Source of the DNA: Cryptosporidium bovis
Lineage: Eukaryota > Apicomplexa > Conoidasida > Eucoccidiorida > Cryptosporidiidae
Length of the DNA: 64,000 nt
NCBI GenBank assembly: GCA_009768925.2
Contig: VHIT02000053.1
Span: 124,001 to 188,000, forward strand
Direction of reading: 5' to 3'
Made by a program: the position numbers and the translations under genes. The notes below the pieces were generated by a model, which was given only the letters and a program-made list of their open reading frames with translations, was not told the origin of the DNA and did no database searches. Below are positions 1-12,500 of the stretch, piece after piece (within the stretch, counting starts at the first letter, position 1; each line of letters opens with the position of its first letter).

Positions 1-455
1 CTTTCTGATTCATTGTCAGTTATCTCATCATAATCCACCAGATCTATAATTAATTCCTCAATGGACCTCCCCATATCAAGATAATATTCAACCATAAACT
101 CAAACAATGCTGATTCTAGTGGAACTGAAGGCCACTCACTTTGCAATCCAACACCCAAATCCATTCTGTTCTTAACCGCATTCCTTCCTCTTGTTTCAGA
201 AATAGGACGTAATTTTGGCAATTTCATATAAGATTGATGATTACTCCTCCATTGCCCAATGTCCATTATTTTATTTATTATTGAGTTCTTTATTTTACCA
301 TTCTTGACTGAGATCACATTAATTAATTCACCCACGTTCAGGTATTTTTCTTTGATTATTCTATTTGAACCTAAAATCACGGACAACACTACTACTGAAG
401 TTGATAACAGTAATAGTAATACTTTCTTCTTTGATTTCACGCTATTTTGCTCCAT
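1..455 (-). CDS. 5' part of a signal-anchored protein of unknown function (partial)
   Basis: The frame is open on the minus strand from an ATG at 455 to the left edge, giving 151 codons with no stop, so the 3' end lies outside the window. The product starts with a short charged stretch (MEQNSVKSKKK), then a strongly hydrophobic segment at about residues 12-27 (VLLLLLSTSVVVLSVILG), which would act as a signal peptide or signal anchor. A basic region follows (about residues 35-95), then an acidic helical part containing the motif FEFMVEYYLDMG. I recognise no domain. The next gene to the right, CCT7, is on the same strand and ends 870 bases away, so this gene has its own promoter. It is probably one of the lineage-specific secreted or membrane proteins common in these parasites. 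Coding status is supported by the long open frame and N-terminal signal; function is unknown. Confidence 0.7.
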   Translation of the reverse strand, partial: MEQNSVKSKKKVLLLLLSTSVVVLSVILGSNRIIKEKYLNVGELINVISVKNGKIKNSIINKIMDIGQWRSNHQSYMKLPKLRPISETRGRNAVKNRMDLGVGLQSEWPSVPLESALFEFMVEYYLDMGRSIEELIIDLVDYDEITDNESE

Positions 456-1326
456 TCTTCAATTTCACCTTATTTTCTGTATCTAACTATTCAAATTTTT
501 GTTATTGTATTGTTATCTTTTTTTACCATAATTAAGCACAAAAATAAGCTTATTTTAATTTATTTTGCTTATTTTATATTGAACTGCTATTAACTCTAAA
601 CTTATAGATGTAATGTTTACTATGACTTATTTACTTTCTCTTAGTCCATAAAAAAGATAAAACTATTTTTTAATTCATCAAACTAACTCTAGAAAAAATA
701 ACTCCTTAACTTTACTTTCACTTTTACTCAACGGTAAAAAATAGATATAAATAACAAAACTCAATCAATTTTTACTTGTCAGGTAAATTATTCAATCATT
801 TTGTGGGGCCGGCACTTTTTACATTCTTTATTACATGCATTCTTAAATATACCGGTACTCATTCTTTACTACCCAAAAAATCAAAATACAGCTGCCGCCC
901 TTGTTAAGTTAATTGCATGCAACTAAAATCAGAAAAGAACGTCAGTTTAACAAACTAGTTAGATAAAGTAGTAATAATTAAACTAAATATATAAGATGCA
1001 GTTCATTCTCTCGAGAGTAATCATTGTTGGCTAGAGAACTTCTGTCGTTAATTAATGCAAAAAAGAAAGTGAAGAGCGAAGTAGTATCGGTCTGTACAAG
1101 CATAAGCAATCTAAAAGGGCAAAGAATAAAAAGCAGCAGTTTAAGAACATGATAAAAATGGCAAAGGTTCAAATATAAGTCGCGCGAAAGTTGGTAAAGG
1201 CAATAATTAATGTTATAAATTGGCGTGAACTCCAAGCGTGATTAAATAAGAGTAAAAATGGAGCGGGTAAACTAAGTTATATAGGAAAAAAAGTGGCTGT
1301 AAATTGATAAACACTTAGAAAAGAAG
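456..1326. other. Intergenic region, promoter of the left-edge gene
   Basis: I see no convincing gene in this AT-rich stretch. It holds a palindromic ApiAP2-like motif, TTGCATGCAA at 913-922, an ATGCAT at 835-840, a GCCGGC at 808-813 and a 10-base palindrome CTCTCGAGAG at 1008-1017. An 85-codon open frame on the minus strand (978-1235) has no recognisable features and is probably chance. Confidence 0.5.
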
Positions 1327-3000
1327 TTACCTTCCTCCCATCATATTTGGAGCACCCATTCCAGGTAAAGGACCATGCATGCGGTCCTCCTCACTAGACT
1401 TGTTCTTTATCGTTTCATCTATAGACAATATAGAGCATGCAGCCTCAGAAGCACTGGCAAATGCACTTAATTTGTTAACAGCAGGTTCCCAAATGAAGGA
1501 ATTAAGTGCATCACATATTCCGCCTGAATTGCAGTCCACTCCATAATTTTGACATCCTTCACCGTTTTGGGCGTGCTTTTGCCTCAATCCGTTGAGTATA
1601 TCAATGGAATCAAAGCCTGAATTGGCAGCAAGGGTCTTTGGAATAATTTCTAATGCCCTGGCAAATGAATTCATCACGAGCTGTTCTTTCCCCATAACGT
1701 TCCTTGCATAGTCTCTGATCGTCTTTGAAACAGCCATCTCAACTGCCCCTCCACCGGGAACAATGTAAGATGACTTCATTGCTCTTCTTACAATCATTAT
1801 TGCATCATTGAGGGATCTCTCCGCCTCGTCAATGAACTGTTGAGCACCACCTCTAATAATTATTGTAGAAGACTTGGTTTTTGGGCAGTCCTTGAAAATA
1901 TTATATCTTTCAGAACCAATCTGAACTTCCTCAAATTCTGAACATGTGCCGAAGACACCACTGTCTTTATTAAGTCCATATACAGTAGTTTGGACAATTG
2001 CACCAGTTGCAAGTCTTGTTCTCCTTAAATCTTGCTCATCAACTCTTCCTGCACAGAATATGTTCTTTTCAGCAAAATATTGTGTAGCAAGATCACCAAT
2101 AGCAAGGCGACTTAATACGACATTCACTCCGGAAGAAGCAATGAGATCTAGTTTTTCAAATATAATACTCCATTCTGCATCTACGATGCTTTGATAAGCC
2201 GACGGGTCTGACAATCTAACTTCAGCATTGTCCTTTTCTGCCCTTAGTTCGAGTTCGAGATTAAGCAATAGTATCTTTGGATTCTTAAATTTTTTTGGCT
2301 GTTGTTCAAACCCAGCATACGAAAACGTTTTTTTGAATGCAACACCCTTAACTAAAAAGCTGTCTAGTACGGAACCACCAGCAACTTTCTTAATACCTAT
2401 AAGATCTTTGTCCATTTCATCGTCTAAATAAGATGCTGCATCCACAACCATATTTCCAAAGTAATTCTTATTGTGTGCCAAGAGCTTTGAATTTAAACTT
2501 GTTTCTGCACATTTAACTAGCATTTCTCTTTTCTTTTCAGGACTTTTCTCGGATAAATTTATTTTCATACTGTTAACCTTGTCTATCGCTATTTGTGTAG
2601 CTCTTCTAAATCCAGATATAATCACCTGAGGTGACATCCCATCCTCTATAAAGCTTTTTGCTTCCTTTAAAAACTCTCCTGCTAATATAACTACACCTGT
2701 TGTACCGTCGCCTACCTCCTCATCTTGGGCTTTCGCTATTTCAACCAAAAGTTTGGCTGCTGGATGAACAACTCCAAGTAAGCTAAGCACTGTTGCACCG
2801 TCATTCGTTATTGTAACATCACCTGTATTGCCGTTCTGGATAAGTTTGTCCATTCCATATGGTCCAAGAGTAGTTTTAACTATATCTACAATTGCCTGGC
2901 ACGCTGTTATATTACTTAGTATTTGTCCCTTTCCCTGAGACGTATCGGAGCCTTCCTTAAGCAATATAATTGGTGCTCTCAACATTTGGGACATGTTCAC
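1327..3000 (-). CDS. CCT7: T-complex protein 1 subunit eta (chaperonin CCT7)
   Basis: This is one of the eight subunits of the cytosolic group II chaperonin TRiC/CCT, which folds actin, tubulin and other proteins in an ATP-driven double ring. At 557 residues it has the full family length. The N terminus [17 protein letters not shown] is the eta-specific start. Chaperonin signatures follow in order: [12 protein letters not shown], the nucleotide-binding [21 protein letters not shown], and the catalytic loop [15 protein letters not shown] with the Asp for ATP hydrolysis. The apical domain lies in the middle, and the equatorial GGGAVEM signature comes near residue 420. The C terminus ends in a Gly/Met-rich tail ([12 protein letters not shown]), as in other eta subunits. 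It lies head-to-head with CCT3, another subunit of the same ring, sharing a 1.1-kb intergenic region. No intron or truncation is seen. Subunit assignment rests on the N-terminal pattern and is confident. Confidence 0.97.
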   Translation of the reverse strand: MNMSQMLRAPIILLKEGSDTSQGKGQILSNITACQAIVDIVKTTLGPYGMDKLIQNGNTGDVTITNDGATVLSLLGVVHPAAKLLVEIAKAQDEEVGDGTTGVVILAGEFLKEAKSFIEDGMSPQVIISGFRRATQIAIDKVNSMKINLSEKSPEKKREMLVKCAETSLNSKLLAHNKNYFGNMVVDAASYLDDEMDKDLIGIKKVAGGSVLDSFLVKGVAFKKTFSYAGFEQQPKKFKNPKILLLNLELELRAEKDNAEVRLSDPSAYQSIVDAEWSIIFEKLDLIASSGVNVVLSRLAIGDLATQYFAEKNIFCAGRVDEQDLRRTRLATGAIVQTTVYGLNKDSGVFGTCSEFEEVQIGSERYNIFKDCPKTKSSTIIIRGGAQQFIDEAERSLNDAIMIVRRAMKSSYIVPGGGAVEMAVSKTIRDYARNVMGKEQLVMNSFARALEIIPKTLAANSGFDSIDILNGLRQKHAQNGEGCQNYGVDCNSGGICDALNSFIWEPAVNKLSAFASASEAACSILSIDETIKNKSSEEDRMHGPLPGMGAPNMMGGR

Positions 3001-3616
3001 TTAGCAAATAAATCAATGCTGTATGTTACCAGTTATGACAAATAATGATTTTTTAATACTCTTACCTCCTTTATCCGAAGCTGCTCAAATATTAAAGGTA
3101 AACCGAATAATGTGTATTTATGAACATAAAATGTACTTTATATGTACTTATTTATGTATACAAATAAATACACTCTTATTGATTTACTCTTAATTTTTTT
3201 CTCCCGTTTTACTTCAATTCAAACTAAGATCACCGCTACCTTTTTAATAATTCCTTCTTATCTTATTTCGTGGGGTATAGTTAATATTTAATTGTCTCTA
3301 AATATACCCGGTTATTACCCTTAACCTGTTATTATTACCTTAATGATTATTTTATGACTCCTGCTATTTATTTGGCACCTTAAACTACTTTTTATGTTCA
3401 TTAAAAGTCACTTTTTAGCTAAGAATAGGCGGGCTTAGTTTTTATGTAAATAAATGTCAGAAACAGCAATTAAGGATAAGGCTTGGCAACTCTTTCTGAA
3501 TGTTGATTGAGAAGTGAGAGATGGATGCGAAACCATTTGTGTGTCTTCAGAGATTACCAATTTTGGAGAAGTTATCGTATAAGAAACTCGGCTGTCTGCG
3601 AAAGAGTAGCTATATT

Positions 3617-3642
3617 TATACCATATTTGTCATTATGGTATA
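3617..3642. repeat. Inverted repeat, 9-base arms
   Basis: TATACCATA (3617-3625) and TATGGTATA (3634-3642) are exact reverse complements around an 8-base spacer. The repeat abuts the E2F-like site in the CCT7/CCT3 intergenic region and could be a dimeric protein-binding site. Function is not shown by sequence alone. Confidence 0.5.
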
Positions 3643-3651
3643 TTTGGCGCG
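3643..3651 (+). promoter_or_regulatory. E2F/DP1-like site TTTGGCGCG
   Basis: TTTGGCGCG matches the classical E2F consensus TTTSGCGC and resembles the GGCGC-core element known upstream of Cryptosporidium genes. It lies about 640 bases from the CCT7 start and 450 bases from the CCT3 start. It is a motif match only. Confidence 0.4.
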
Positions 3652-4101
3652 TCACTTGGTAAAAATATCCGGTACAAATAAGTAGCGATAATTTATTTTG
3701 TGGTTTGGGATAAAAGTTAAATTTAACCGGTAAAACTGAATAATTTAGGAGAAAAGTGTCTAAAAATCAACCGACAAAAGTAGCTATTGTAGGTTAAGGT
3801 GGGGAGAGAAATAATAAATATAAAACGTAGTTGGACTAGTTGGTATTGGTCTTTTATTTTCCCTTTTTAATTTAATTGATTGATTTGACAATATTGCTTC
3901 AATATAAGCCCGGTGATCACAAATAAGTGGGACGGGAGTTATAGTAAGACGGCAGTATCGGACTCAATTTAACTCGTTTTAAAAATACACAAAACTTATA
4001 TTAAATCAATATTGAGGGTGGAGTATTTAGTATATATATCAACTATTTAATATATAAGAATAAGAGACAAATAATCGGGTTCTTGAGTAATTTCCATAAA
4101 G

Positions 4102-5772
4102 ATGATGATTCCAAATCAGGTTTTGGTAGTGCAACAACCCTCACAAAGAGACCAGGGAAGAAAAGCCCAGTTGAGAAATATACAGGCAGGAAAAACAGTG
4201 GCTGACGTTGTGAGAACTACACTCGGTCCCAAAGCCATGTTAAAAATGTTGCTGGATCCGCTTGGAGGTATAGTGTTGACAAATGACGGGAACAGTATAT
4301 TGAGGGAAGTGGATGTTGCCCATCCTGGTGCTAAATCAATAATAGATTTATCAAGAACGATAGATGAAGAGGTTGGAGATGGTACAACGAGTGTAGTTGT
4401 TTTGGCAGGTGAATTTTTAGCAGCGGCGGAACCATTAATACAAAGAAATATTCATCCTACGATAATAGCAAAGGGATATCTAAAGGCATTGGAAGACTCG
4501 TTGAAGTATATGGATGATATGAGTGTTAAACTTGACTTGAACAGCAAAGAGTCTCTTGTTCAGGTAGTTGATTCTTGTTTAAAAACAAAATTTTCGGGAA
4601 GGTGGGGGAGTTTAATAAGTTCAATGGCATTGAAAGCTGCGGAATCTGTTACAGTAAATCACGCAGGATTTCCAAAGGAGATAGATATTAAAAGATACGT
4701 TAAGATTGAGAAGATACCTGGTGGTGAGATAGAAGATAGTTGCGTTTTAGATGGTGTTATCGTTAATAAAGACGTTGTTCATCCTAGAATGAAACGTTTG
4801 ATTATAAACCCAAAGGTGTTGCTTTTGGATTGTACACTGGAATACAAGAAGGGTGAGAGTCAAACCAACGTTGAGGTAACGAAAGAGGAGGATTGGGAGG
4901 CCCTACTTAAACAAGAGGAGGAAGAAGTTGAATCGATGTGCAAGGATATAATAGCAACAGGCTGCAATGTTGTGTTTACGGAAAAAGGTGTTTCAGATAT
5001 TGCTCAACACTTTTTAGTAAAAGCTGGTATATCCGTAATTAGAAGAATAAGGAAAAGCGATAACAATAGAATTGCAAGAGTTACAGGAGCAACCATTGCA
5101 AGCAGAACAGAGGAACTTTCTTCAAATGACGTGGGAACAGAGTGTGGAAGATTCGAAATTAAGAAAATAGGTGACGAATATTACTGCTTTTTAACAGAAT
5201 CAAAAACCCCGAAGGCCTGCTCGATTCTTTTAAGAGGTGGTTCTAAGGACGTACTTAACGAATTGGAAAGAAATCTGCACGATGCCTTGGCTGTTGCGAA
5301 AAACATTTTATTAGATCCAGCACTTCTCCCAGGCGGTGGTGGCACTGAGATGGCTATTTCTTGTTATTTAAACGAAAAATCGTATTCAATAGAGGACACC
5401 CAGGTATGGGCATATAAGGCATTTGCTCAGGCCTTGGAAGTCATTCCAAAAACTCTAGCTCAAAATTGTGGTGCTAACGTTATGAAAACGTTAACACTGC
5501 TTAGATCCAGATATCTTCTTTCATCTGATAAGGGTTCTAAGCCTGTATTTGGTATTAATGGTTGTTCTGGAGAAATATGTGACGTTACCCAACTAGGGAT
5601 TTGGGACACTCTTGCCGTAAAACAACAAGTTTATAAAACGGCTGTTGAAGCCACTCTTATGTTACTTAGAATAGATGACGTGCTTTGTTCGGTTTCTAAG
5701 AAAAAGTCTCCCGTTAAAAACGAGGTATCTCAACCAAATGTTGAGGCATTTGGGGACTCTAGGGACGGATAA
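4102..5772 (+). CDS. CCT3: T-complex protein 1 subunit gamma (chaperonin CCT3)
   Basis: This is a second subunit of the TRiC/CCT cytosolic chaperonin. At 556 residues it is full length. The start MMIPNQVLVVQQPSQRDQGRK is the gamma-type N terminus. It is followed by TTLGPKAMLKMLLDPLGGI, the nucleotide-binding TNDGNSILRE, AHPGAKSIIDLSRT and the ATPase loop [18 protein letters not shown]. The motif LDPLGGIVLTNDGN distinguishes gamma from the other seven subunits. The equatorial signature GGGGTEMAIS appears near residue 413. The tail after about residue 535 is short, charged and variable, as is usual. The gene is transcribed away from CCT7, which points to balanced expression of two partner subunits from one intergenic region. 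I see no intron and no missing catalytic residue. Confidence 0.97.
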   Translation: MMIPNQVLVVQQPSQRDQGRKAQLRNIQAGKTVADVVRTTLGPKAMLKMLLDPLGGIVLTNDGNSILREVDVAHPGAKSIIDLSRTIDEEVGDGTTSVVVLAGEFLAAAEPLIQRNIHPTIIAKGYLKALEDSLKYMDDMSVKLDLNSKESLVQVVDSCLKTKFSGRWGSLISSMALKAAESVTVNHAGFPKEIDIKRYVKIEKIPGGEIEDSCVLDGVIVNKDVVHPRMKRLIINPKVLLLDCTLEYKKGESQTNVEVTKEEDWEALLKQEEEEVESMCKDIIATGCNVVFTEKGVSDIAQHFLVKAGISVIRRIRKSDNNRIARVTGATIASRTEELSSNDVGTECGRFEIKKIGDEYYCFLTESKTPKACSILLRGGSKDVLNELERNLHDALAVAKNILLDPALLPGGGGTEMAISCYLNEKSYSIEDTQVWAYKAFAQALEVIPKTLAQNCGANVMKTLTLLRSRYLLSSDKGSKPVFGINGCSGEICDVTQLGIWDTLAVKQQVYKTAVEATLMLLRIDDVLCSVSKKKSPVKNEVSQPNVEAFGDSRDG

Positions 5773-6587
5773 CCACAGTTAGTATCGTTAGTACCTTGTA
5801 TTTGTCCTAAGCCGACAATACTGTAGCATTTAGTATAGAACAATAAACTATTAATAGAATCTGATATATCTCTATTTTTAGTTGATATTTGGAAGTTGAC
5901 TTCTGGTTGTTTCTTCTTTTAATCACCTTTGTCTCACCTAAAATTACTAAGTTAATTATAATGAAGGCTGAATCCAATTGTATTTTTGTCTACTTACCCA
6001 ATATTTCTATTTTCCTGCACTCAAACAAGGGCGAGAGTTGAGTTATTATTCCACAATTAACCGAGTATTTGTTGCACTAAAATGTAATATTCGCTTTCAA
6101 CTTTATAAAGATGACCATTTTTTTTGTAAACTTTTTGCATGTAAATCATAATCATTCTGTATAACAAGTGTTGGTTTACTAAAAATCTATTTAAAATGCT
6201 TACCGCTGAAACACGTTACCACATAAATATTTCACAAAAAAATAGACGGGAAACAAGTATAATAAGAAGGTGTGTATAAGTTAGCAATTAAGTATTGCCT
6301 ATAATACGAATCCTAGTGTCACAGACCGTTTACTTCCCATACTAGAGTTGTAAATAGGTAGTTTAAACTGCAGGATTATATTTGAGAGCTCTTCAAATAC
6401 AATAATTGCACACAAGTGAGTACAAAAGACAAATAACATTTGAGAGTTTTCTATACAAAATATAAAAAATATCGCATACAATTCTGTGATTTTTGTTGAC
6501 TCTTTTTTAAGGGACGGCCAAAATACTTGTGTATTTATGTGTTAATGAATGGTAGAAACTATACAGAATTAATGGATTCAATGACAA
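5773..6587. other. Intergenic region between CCT3 and the first ankyrin membrane gene
   Basis: This stretch is AT-rich with no convincing gene. It should hold the CCT3 3' UTR and the promoter of the next gene. A TGCATG lies at about 6137-6142 (in TTTGCATGTAAA). A 60-codon minus-strand frame (6299-6481) looks like chance. Confidence 0.5.
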
Positions 6588-9500
6588 GTGATGAATACAA
6601 TATTGCTTATAATTAAATGTACGTTTTTACTTGTTAACACAGTATTAAAGTTGGAAGTGGGTATAAAAATAGGTGTAGAATGTTCTGAGATCAGGGGTCC
6701 CGTAGTTAATAACAAGAATATACAAGTGAGCTACTACCTAAAAAAAGCAGGGCTTGATAAGGTAGACATTGATGAGCAGACAAGTGAGATAATATCTGCT
6801 CAAGATATAAGTGTATACCCAGAACTTATAAGTGGGTTGATTGAACTTCCAGAAACGTCGAAAAGTTTGTTGTTTTCAAATTCAATAAGCAACCAAGAGG
6901 ATTTTTTTGAAAATGTTATATATGTGGAAAAAGACGAAGGGCTTGATTATGATGAGTATCAAAGTGGGTTTGGTTTGAACATTGAGGAGGTAATGGTTTC
7001 AAAAGATGAGGTGATATTAAAGGATATGGAACACGATAATAATACAGATATAAAAATGTCTTTGGCCAATTCGAAAATTGAAAATAGTGTTTATCCGTTG
7101 TACTATAAAAGGTATATTCCAAAAATATCAATTGAGGAGTTGTTATCCTATTTTATTCATCCAACTCTGCTAATAGCAGATTTTTTGGATTCTGACATGG
7201 ATTCTGAATTAATAATGAGGATATTGGATTCAGTTTTTAAACCAAATCAAAGCGAACCGGAGAACAATAATAAAAACAATACTGGAGAGAATGTTAATCA
7301 CTATAATTTCAGTACAAACAAATTAAAAAGAAAATTCCTGGATAGGGATAACATATATTTAATAATAAAAAGCCTAATATTAAGAAAAAAGAATGGTTCT
7401 CTGCAAATCTTGAAAAAACTTATTCAATATGGTCTTGACATTAATATATTTAAAAAGTTTCCTGAATTGTTCACCCTTGCTGTTAGAAATTCGAATTATT
7501 CTTTTGTTGAGTTTATATTGGATAAAATTAAATACGAACAGGAAGGGGTTGAATCTCAAAAAGGTGATTCATTATCCCAATATTCGTCGTTACTCTCACA
7601 ACCTTCACCTTCATTGTCATCAAAATCCTCATTTTCATCCAAAAATGTTGAAATAAACTCTGAGAATGTGGGAGTTAAATTGGATGAGTGTGATATCGTA
7701 AACTTGGTTAATACAGTGGACAACTATAATCACACGTCTCTTTACTATGCAGTAGAGAACAACGATTTGGAAATGGCAAGTATGTTAATATCAAAAGGAG
7801 CCTGTGTGAACATGTGGGATCCGAGAACTGGTTCAAATGCATTAATGGTGGCAATGAGAAACCACAACGGAGCAATGGTTGGGTTGATAATGGACAATGG
7901 CGGAGATCCTCTTAGAATATCACCAATATCAGGAATGGACGTAATGGACATAGCAATAATGGATAATGACAGTAGAATGATAGAAAAGATAGTAAACCAC
8001 AAAAACTATGACATAAATACAGCGAATAATGACCTAAAAACGGTTATAATGGAGTATGCAGCATTTCAGGACAACAAGGATGTTGAATTTATAGACAAGA
8101 TATTGAAAAAGAACTTTAATAAGGAAACATTTGTAAAGCAATTGAATGATTATGAAAAGGAAGCTAAGCACATACTTGGTATAATAAAAGCGAGGTTATC
8201 TGATTCAATACTAAGTAGGCTTTTAAAAATAGAAAGTAAGAAAAAGATTGCCATTTTGTGCAGCATAGAGGACAGTGACGGAAGAGGTGCATTTTGGTGG
8301 TCTGCGTATTATGGTAATTTGAAGCAAATACAATACATACTAAACTTTTATAGCGAAGCTATTAGAAATAGATGGGTTGGATATAAGAGCTGTAATCCAC
8401 ATAAAGAGGATAAATATGGGATATATCCATTAAATTTGCTAGTTCGTAAAACATCGAAATTTCCTAAAAAGCTTGTAATAGATATACTTCAATTTAAAGA
8501 TCCAAAAACAAATTCTTCTTTAATGCTTCAAATACTTTCGAATTCAAAACAACCAATGAGAGCATTAAAGGACATATTTGACATATTAAGGGATAGATTC
8601 AATATATCGTATTCCTTTTTTAATATATGGTCGGACGATAAATTGATTATTGACCCAATATACTTTGCAATGTGTAAGCAACTTTCTCCTAATATTATTC
8701 ACTTTCTGCTAAAAATAGCCACAAAGTATGCCGATGAAATAGTTGGAACCACATCAATATGGAAATCTAAAGTTATCCACTCCGTTCATACATTTAAGAA
8801 TGTTAAGAATGTTGACATATCTTCTATTATTCAATTACAAGAGGGTAATTTTGTTCACCTTGAACATGAGATGGACAACATTCTTCATTCTCAATTGGAG
8901 ACGAATATTGCAATGGGAGTAAGAAGCAAAGCATTTATGTCAAAGTCAAAGAGTGCATTAAAAAACGAGAAATTGCCAATTTTAGACACAAAGTCATTTT
9001 TTTCAAATAATGAATCGGAACTCAAAAATATGTTCGACAATAAATGGAGAACAAACATCATTCATGCTCACCACGACTCTAATGACTCTAAAAGACCTTA
9101 CAGAGTTTCTCAAGACTCTATTCCGTTCCAAATAAATCCTCCAACATTAAAGTCTTTTTTTTTCACAAGAAGGTATACAAGTGTGGATAATAGTTCCGAG
9201 AACATTGCTAGAAGTATCATTGGTAGAGGTCCCTCTCACAAATTAATAGATAACATCAGAACTTTGGTTGAGAATGCCGTCGGGATTGGTGTTAAAACAT
9301 GCTCTTGTTATCATTCAGATATGGATCTTGCTTCTAGGTCTACTTACTTGAATTCAAAGCCTTTTTCATTGTCGGACTATTCCACTGTAGGAGCAAATTG
9401 TGTAGAAAGGAGATGTAGAAGAGATGAGGGTGGCGGAAGGGAAATGAGAAACAAAATAGATGGGGTCAATTGCATCGGAGATAATGACTGGTATTCCTTT

Positions 9501-12500
9501 AAACAAAATGCAGGCTACAGGAATAACAATAGTTGCCAAACACATCAACATGATACCGAGAAAAGGATCTCCAATTCCGTGTTTTCTGCGATTAAAGAAC
9601 ATTTGAACCTGTCAAAAAAGTTTTTCGGCGATGGAAAAAGTGATAATCAGTATGAAAGTGAATCAAATAACCCTTCTCTGGTATTGAACAACAAAAAGAA
9701 TATTTTTCACTATGGAGAAAAAAATTTTATATATCCATTTGGAGAAGCAAGTATCGATATTATTAGGCATATTGTTGATCTTAGACCGGAAACTATCGGC
9801 GAGGTCCTGAATAGAGTTGATTACGGCTCTTTTTCTGATTCTGATAAAATTCTTGCATTACTAGAAGCTTTACCTCGAGACTTTCCGCCATTCGATGCAC
9901 ATGCATTTTCCCCACTACAAATGGCGGCAAACTATTTATATAGGTATCAGCAAAATAGGGAAATATTAATAGTATTGGGTGCGCTGTTTTCTCAGAGATA
10001 CATAAGGTTATTCTCAAGAGACCAGATAACTGAGGCGTTGAACACGCTAGCACTGATTGAGTACTGGCCAAACGACATTATTGAGTTGTTTGGTGGAATT
10101 AGGTTCAAAAAGAACGGTTTGAATAGTGCAATTTACGGGTTTGCTTCCAACGAAAACGGTTTGAGAGAGAACGAATTTGGTCTATCTGATAGAAACAACT
10201 TTCAATATGAGAATGTTGGACGCGCTGATGCTACTTTCAATGATGAGAGTGAACACGAATATGGAGACAGGGGTAAATTTAGAAATAATCTTAAAAGGCG
10301 AGAGGACATCGGGGGAAGTGGGATGAGAAAGTCCGATAACGGCTTACTTGGTGAGGAGGATCAAACTTTATACGGGAAAGGAAGCTATCAGAATGGTGAA
10401 GGTTTTGACATAGGAGGTAAAATAAAGAACATATTAGGAAAAAACAAATTACGATCAGTAAAACTTGAGATATTAGACATAATTGACGATATATCTGGTT
10501 TACCTTGGGACAAAAGACTGACAGATTCTGATGTGGCGTTTTGCATACTTTGCATATTCACAGTTATACTTCTATTGTCAATATACTTCAATTCAAATAT
10601 AAATTACTATACTGTGTGCAATTCTATGAACAATAGAATACTTGACATCTCAAACAAATACAATTGCGAACTTCCATTATTGGAAATGGGAAGCAATTTT
10701 GTGATGGACTTTGGTATAGTCTATATGTTTAATGTGCCTTATGCCTCAAATGGAAGCACAAAGAATGCAATTTGGAATTCAATAAAAGCGTGTTTATTGG
10801 TAAACAAATTGTCAGACTTTCCAAGAAAAAAATATAAGGGCAGTAATGATTCACTTTACGAATCTTTTCAATTTTTAATCATAAGCTTTATACTGAAGTT
10901 CTCTGGTGCACTAAATGTAATTAAATTTATATCTGTAGTTTTGTTTTTTACCTTGGTATTTTTATGTGGAATGTACGAAGAAATGGCAATTTCCCTTGTA
11001 TTTACAGTTATTGCAATCGCCATATACTCAATACATGGAAGAAAACTTGATAGTAATATGTACTCCCAACTCAACTCCTGTTTTAAATATAGCAATAATC
11101 TGCTTATTCCAGAAATAATGATGCTTTACGAACAAACAAATATTCAGGTTATAAAGTATGCAAAAAGAGCAATAGCTCTTCATTTTAATCTTAAAAGGTC
11201 ATCTTTGGCTGCTAATTCTGGATTGGTTGATGATTCATCAAAATATATTAGTAAATTGGAGTTTATGAACCGACATTTCTGCGAAGAAAATACTTACACT
11301 GAGATTCCGGAAATTGGGTTTTTGGAAATAACAAAACAGAATCATAACAAAATTGAAAATGCAAACAAGTGTTATCGACTCTTGTTTATAATGCACTTGA
11401 TATGCATTGTACTTTCATTTTTTATTACTTTTAAACTTCCTTTAGAATGTATGAAGAACCAAACAAGTAATAAGATAAATCTTTCATATGATAATCTATC
11501 AGATTTTCAGAATATTTTATCGGCCATAAGTACCTGCAGAAAATTGTACCAGTTCCAGTACTCTCACCTTTATCAGTTAACTAGATTTTATCCTATGTTG
11601 GTATCTTATCTCAATTTTACTGCTTTTCTCTATTACTGGCAATTGTTTTCAATGATGGCGTCACCGATAATATCCCTCACTCTTTCTCTTTATCATTTTA
11701 AATCTTTGGCAAGTATTTTCAATTCTGCTCTTTCCACTCCAATTAATATTCTTCTTCCGAACGCAAGAGCGAGCAAAATGATTATTTCCCAGTCTTTTTC
11801 TAGCAAAGAACCAACATACGTTTGTTCAGCCACAACAGATATAAAATACAACCGTTCTTTATCTTTAAATATGGCAAATAAGAATGGGATAATAACAAGT
11901 GATGGAAAAAGAAATTCAGGTGCGTCATCTTTTGTCATTAATTCCATAAAACCAAGCGCAAGTTCTTGTATTATTGAAACAGAAGCTAACTTTGAGTTAG
12001 ATGGAATCAAAAGGGTTGTTGGAGGGCTGGATTCGTCCTCTTTTTCACTATTTAACAACCATTTTTCTCAAAATAATGATGCTTTTAGATCTTACTGCAG
12101 TCAAACTCAGATTGAGAAACAAGCGAGTAATCCAGAATTAAGGCTTAAAGGCCTATTAAATTCTGGTATTCACATTGAATCAAATAACATTGAACATGAC
12201 TATTCTGAATTCAATCGTACAACTTATAATGCCGATGATGAAAATTCTGAAGTTTCTTACTACAAAGTTCTTGAAGCACAAATATATCCATTCTTCATTT
12301 GGGCCGATTCAAGAAAAAACTCACATAAAATATGCAAATACTTTTGGAAACCCATTGATAACTTCAAAGACCACCTTGCCATTGCTATGGTAATGTTGAC
12401 CTTGTTCTTTTACTATGTTGAATCAACCTCAAGTTCCATTAAAGATATTAGAATATGGGAAGTTATTTCACCTATAATTCTGGTTCTTGGACTGTCTCTT

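Larger units (their letters stand above)
3001..4101. promoter_or_regulatory. Shared divergent promoter region of CCT7 and CCT3
   Basis: This 1.1-kb gene-free region separates two outward-facing genes for subunits of one chaperonin, so both promoters must lie here. It contains an inverted repeat (3617-3642) directly followed by an E2F-like site (3643-3651), and several CCGG-centred motifs (about 3309, 3669, 3727 and 3910). No open frame with coding character was found. Confidence 0.6.

Noticed and set aside
1160-1180. GGTTCAAAT resembling a tRNA B-box
   Set aside because: No stem or A-box at the right distance; chance in AT-rich DNA.
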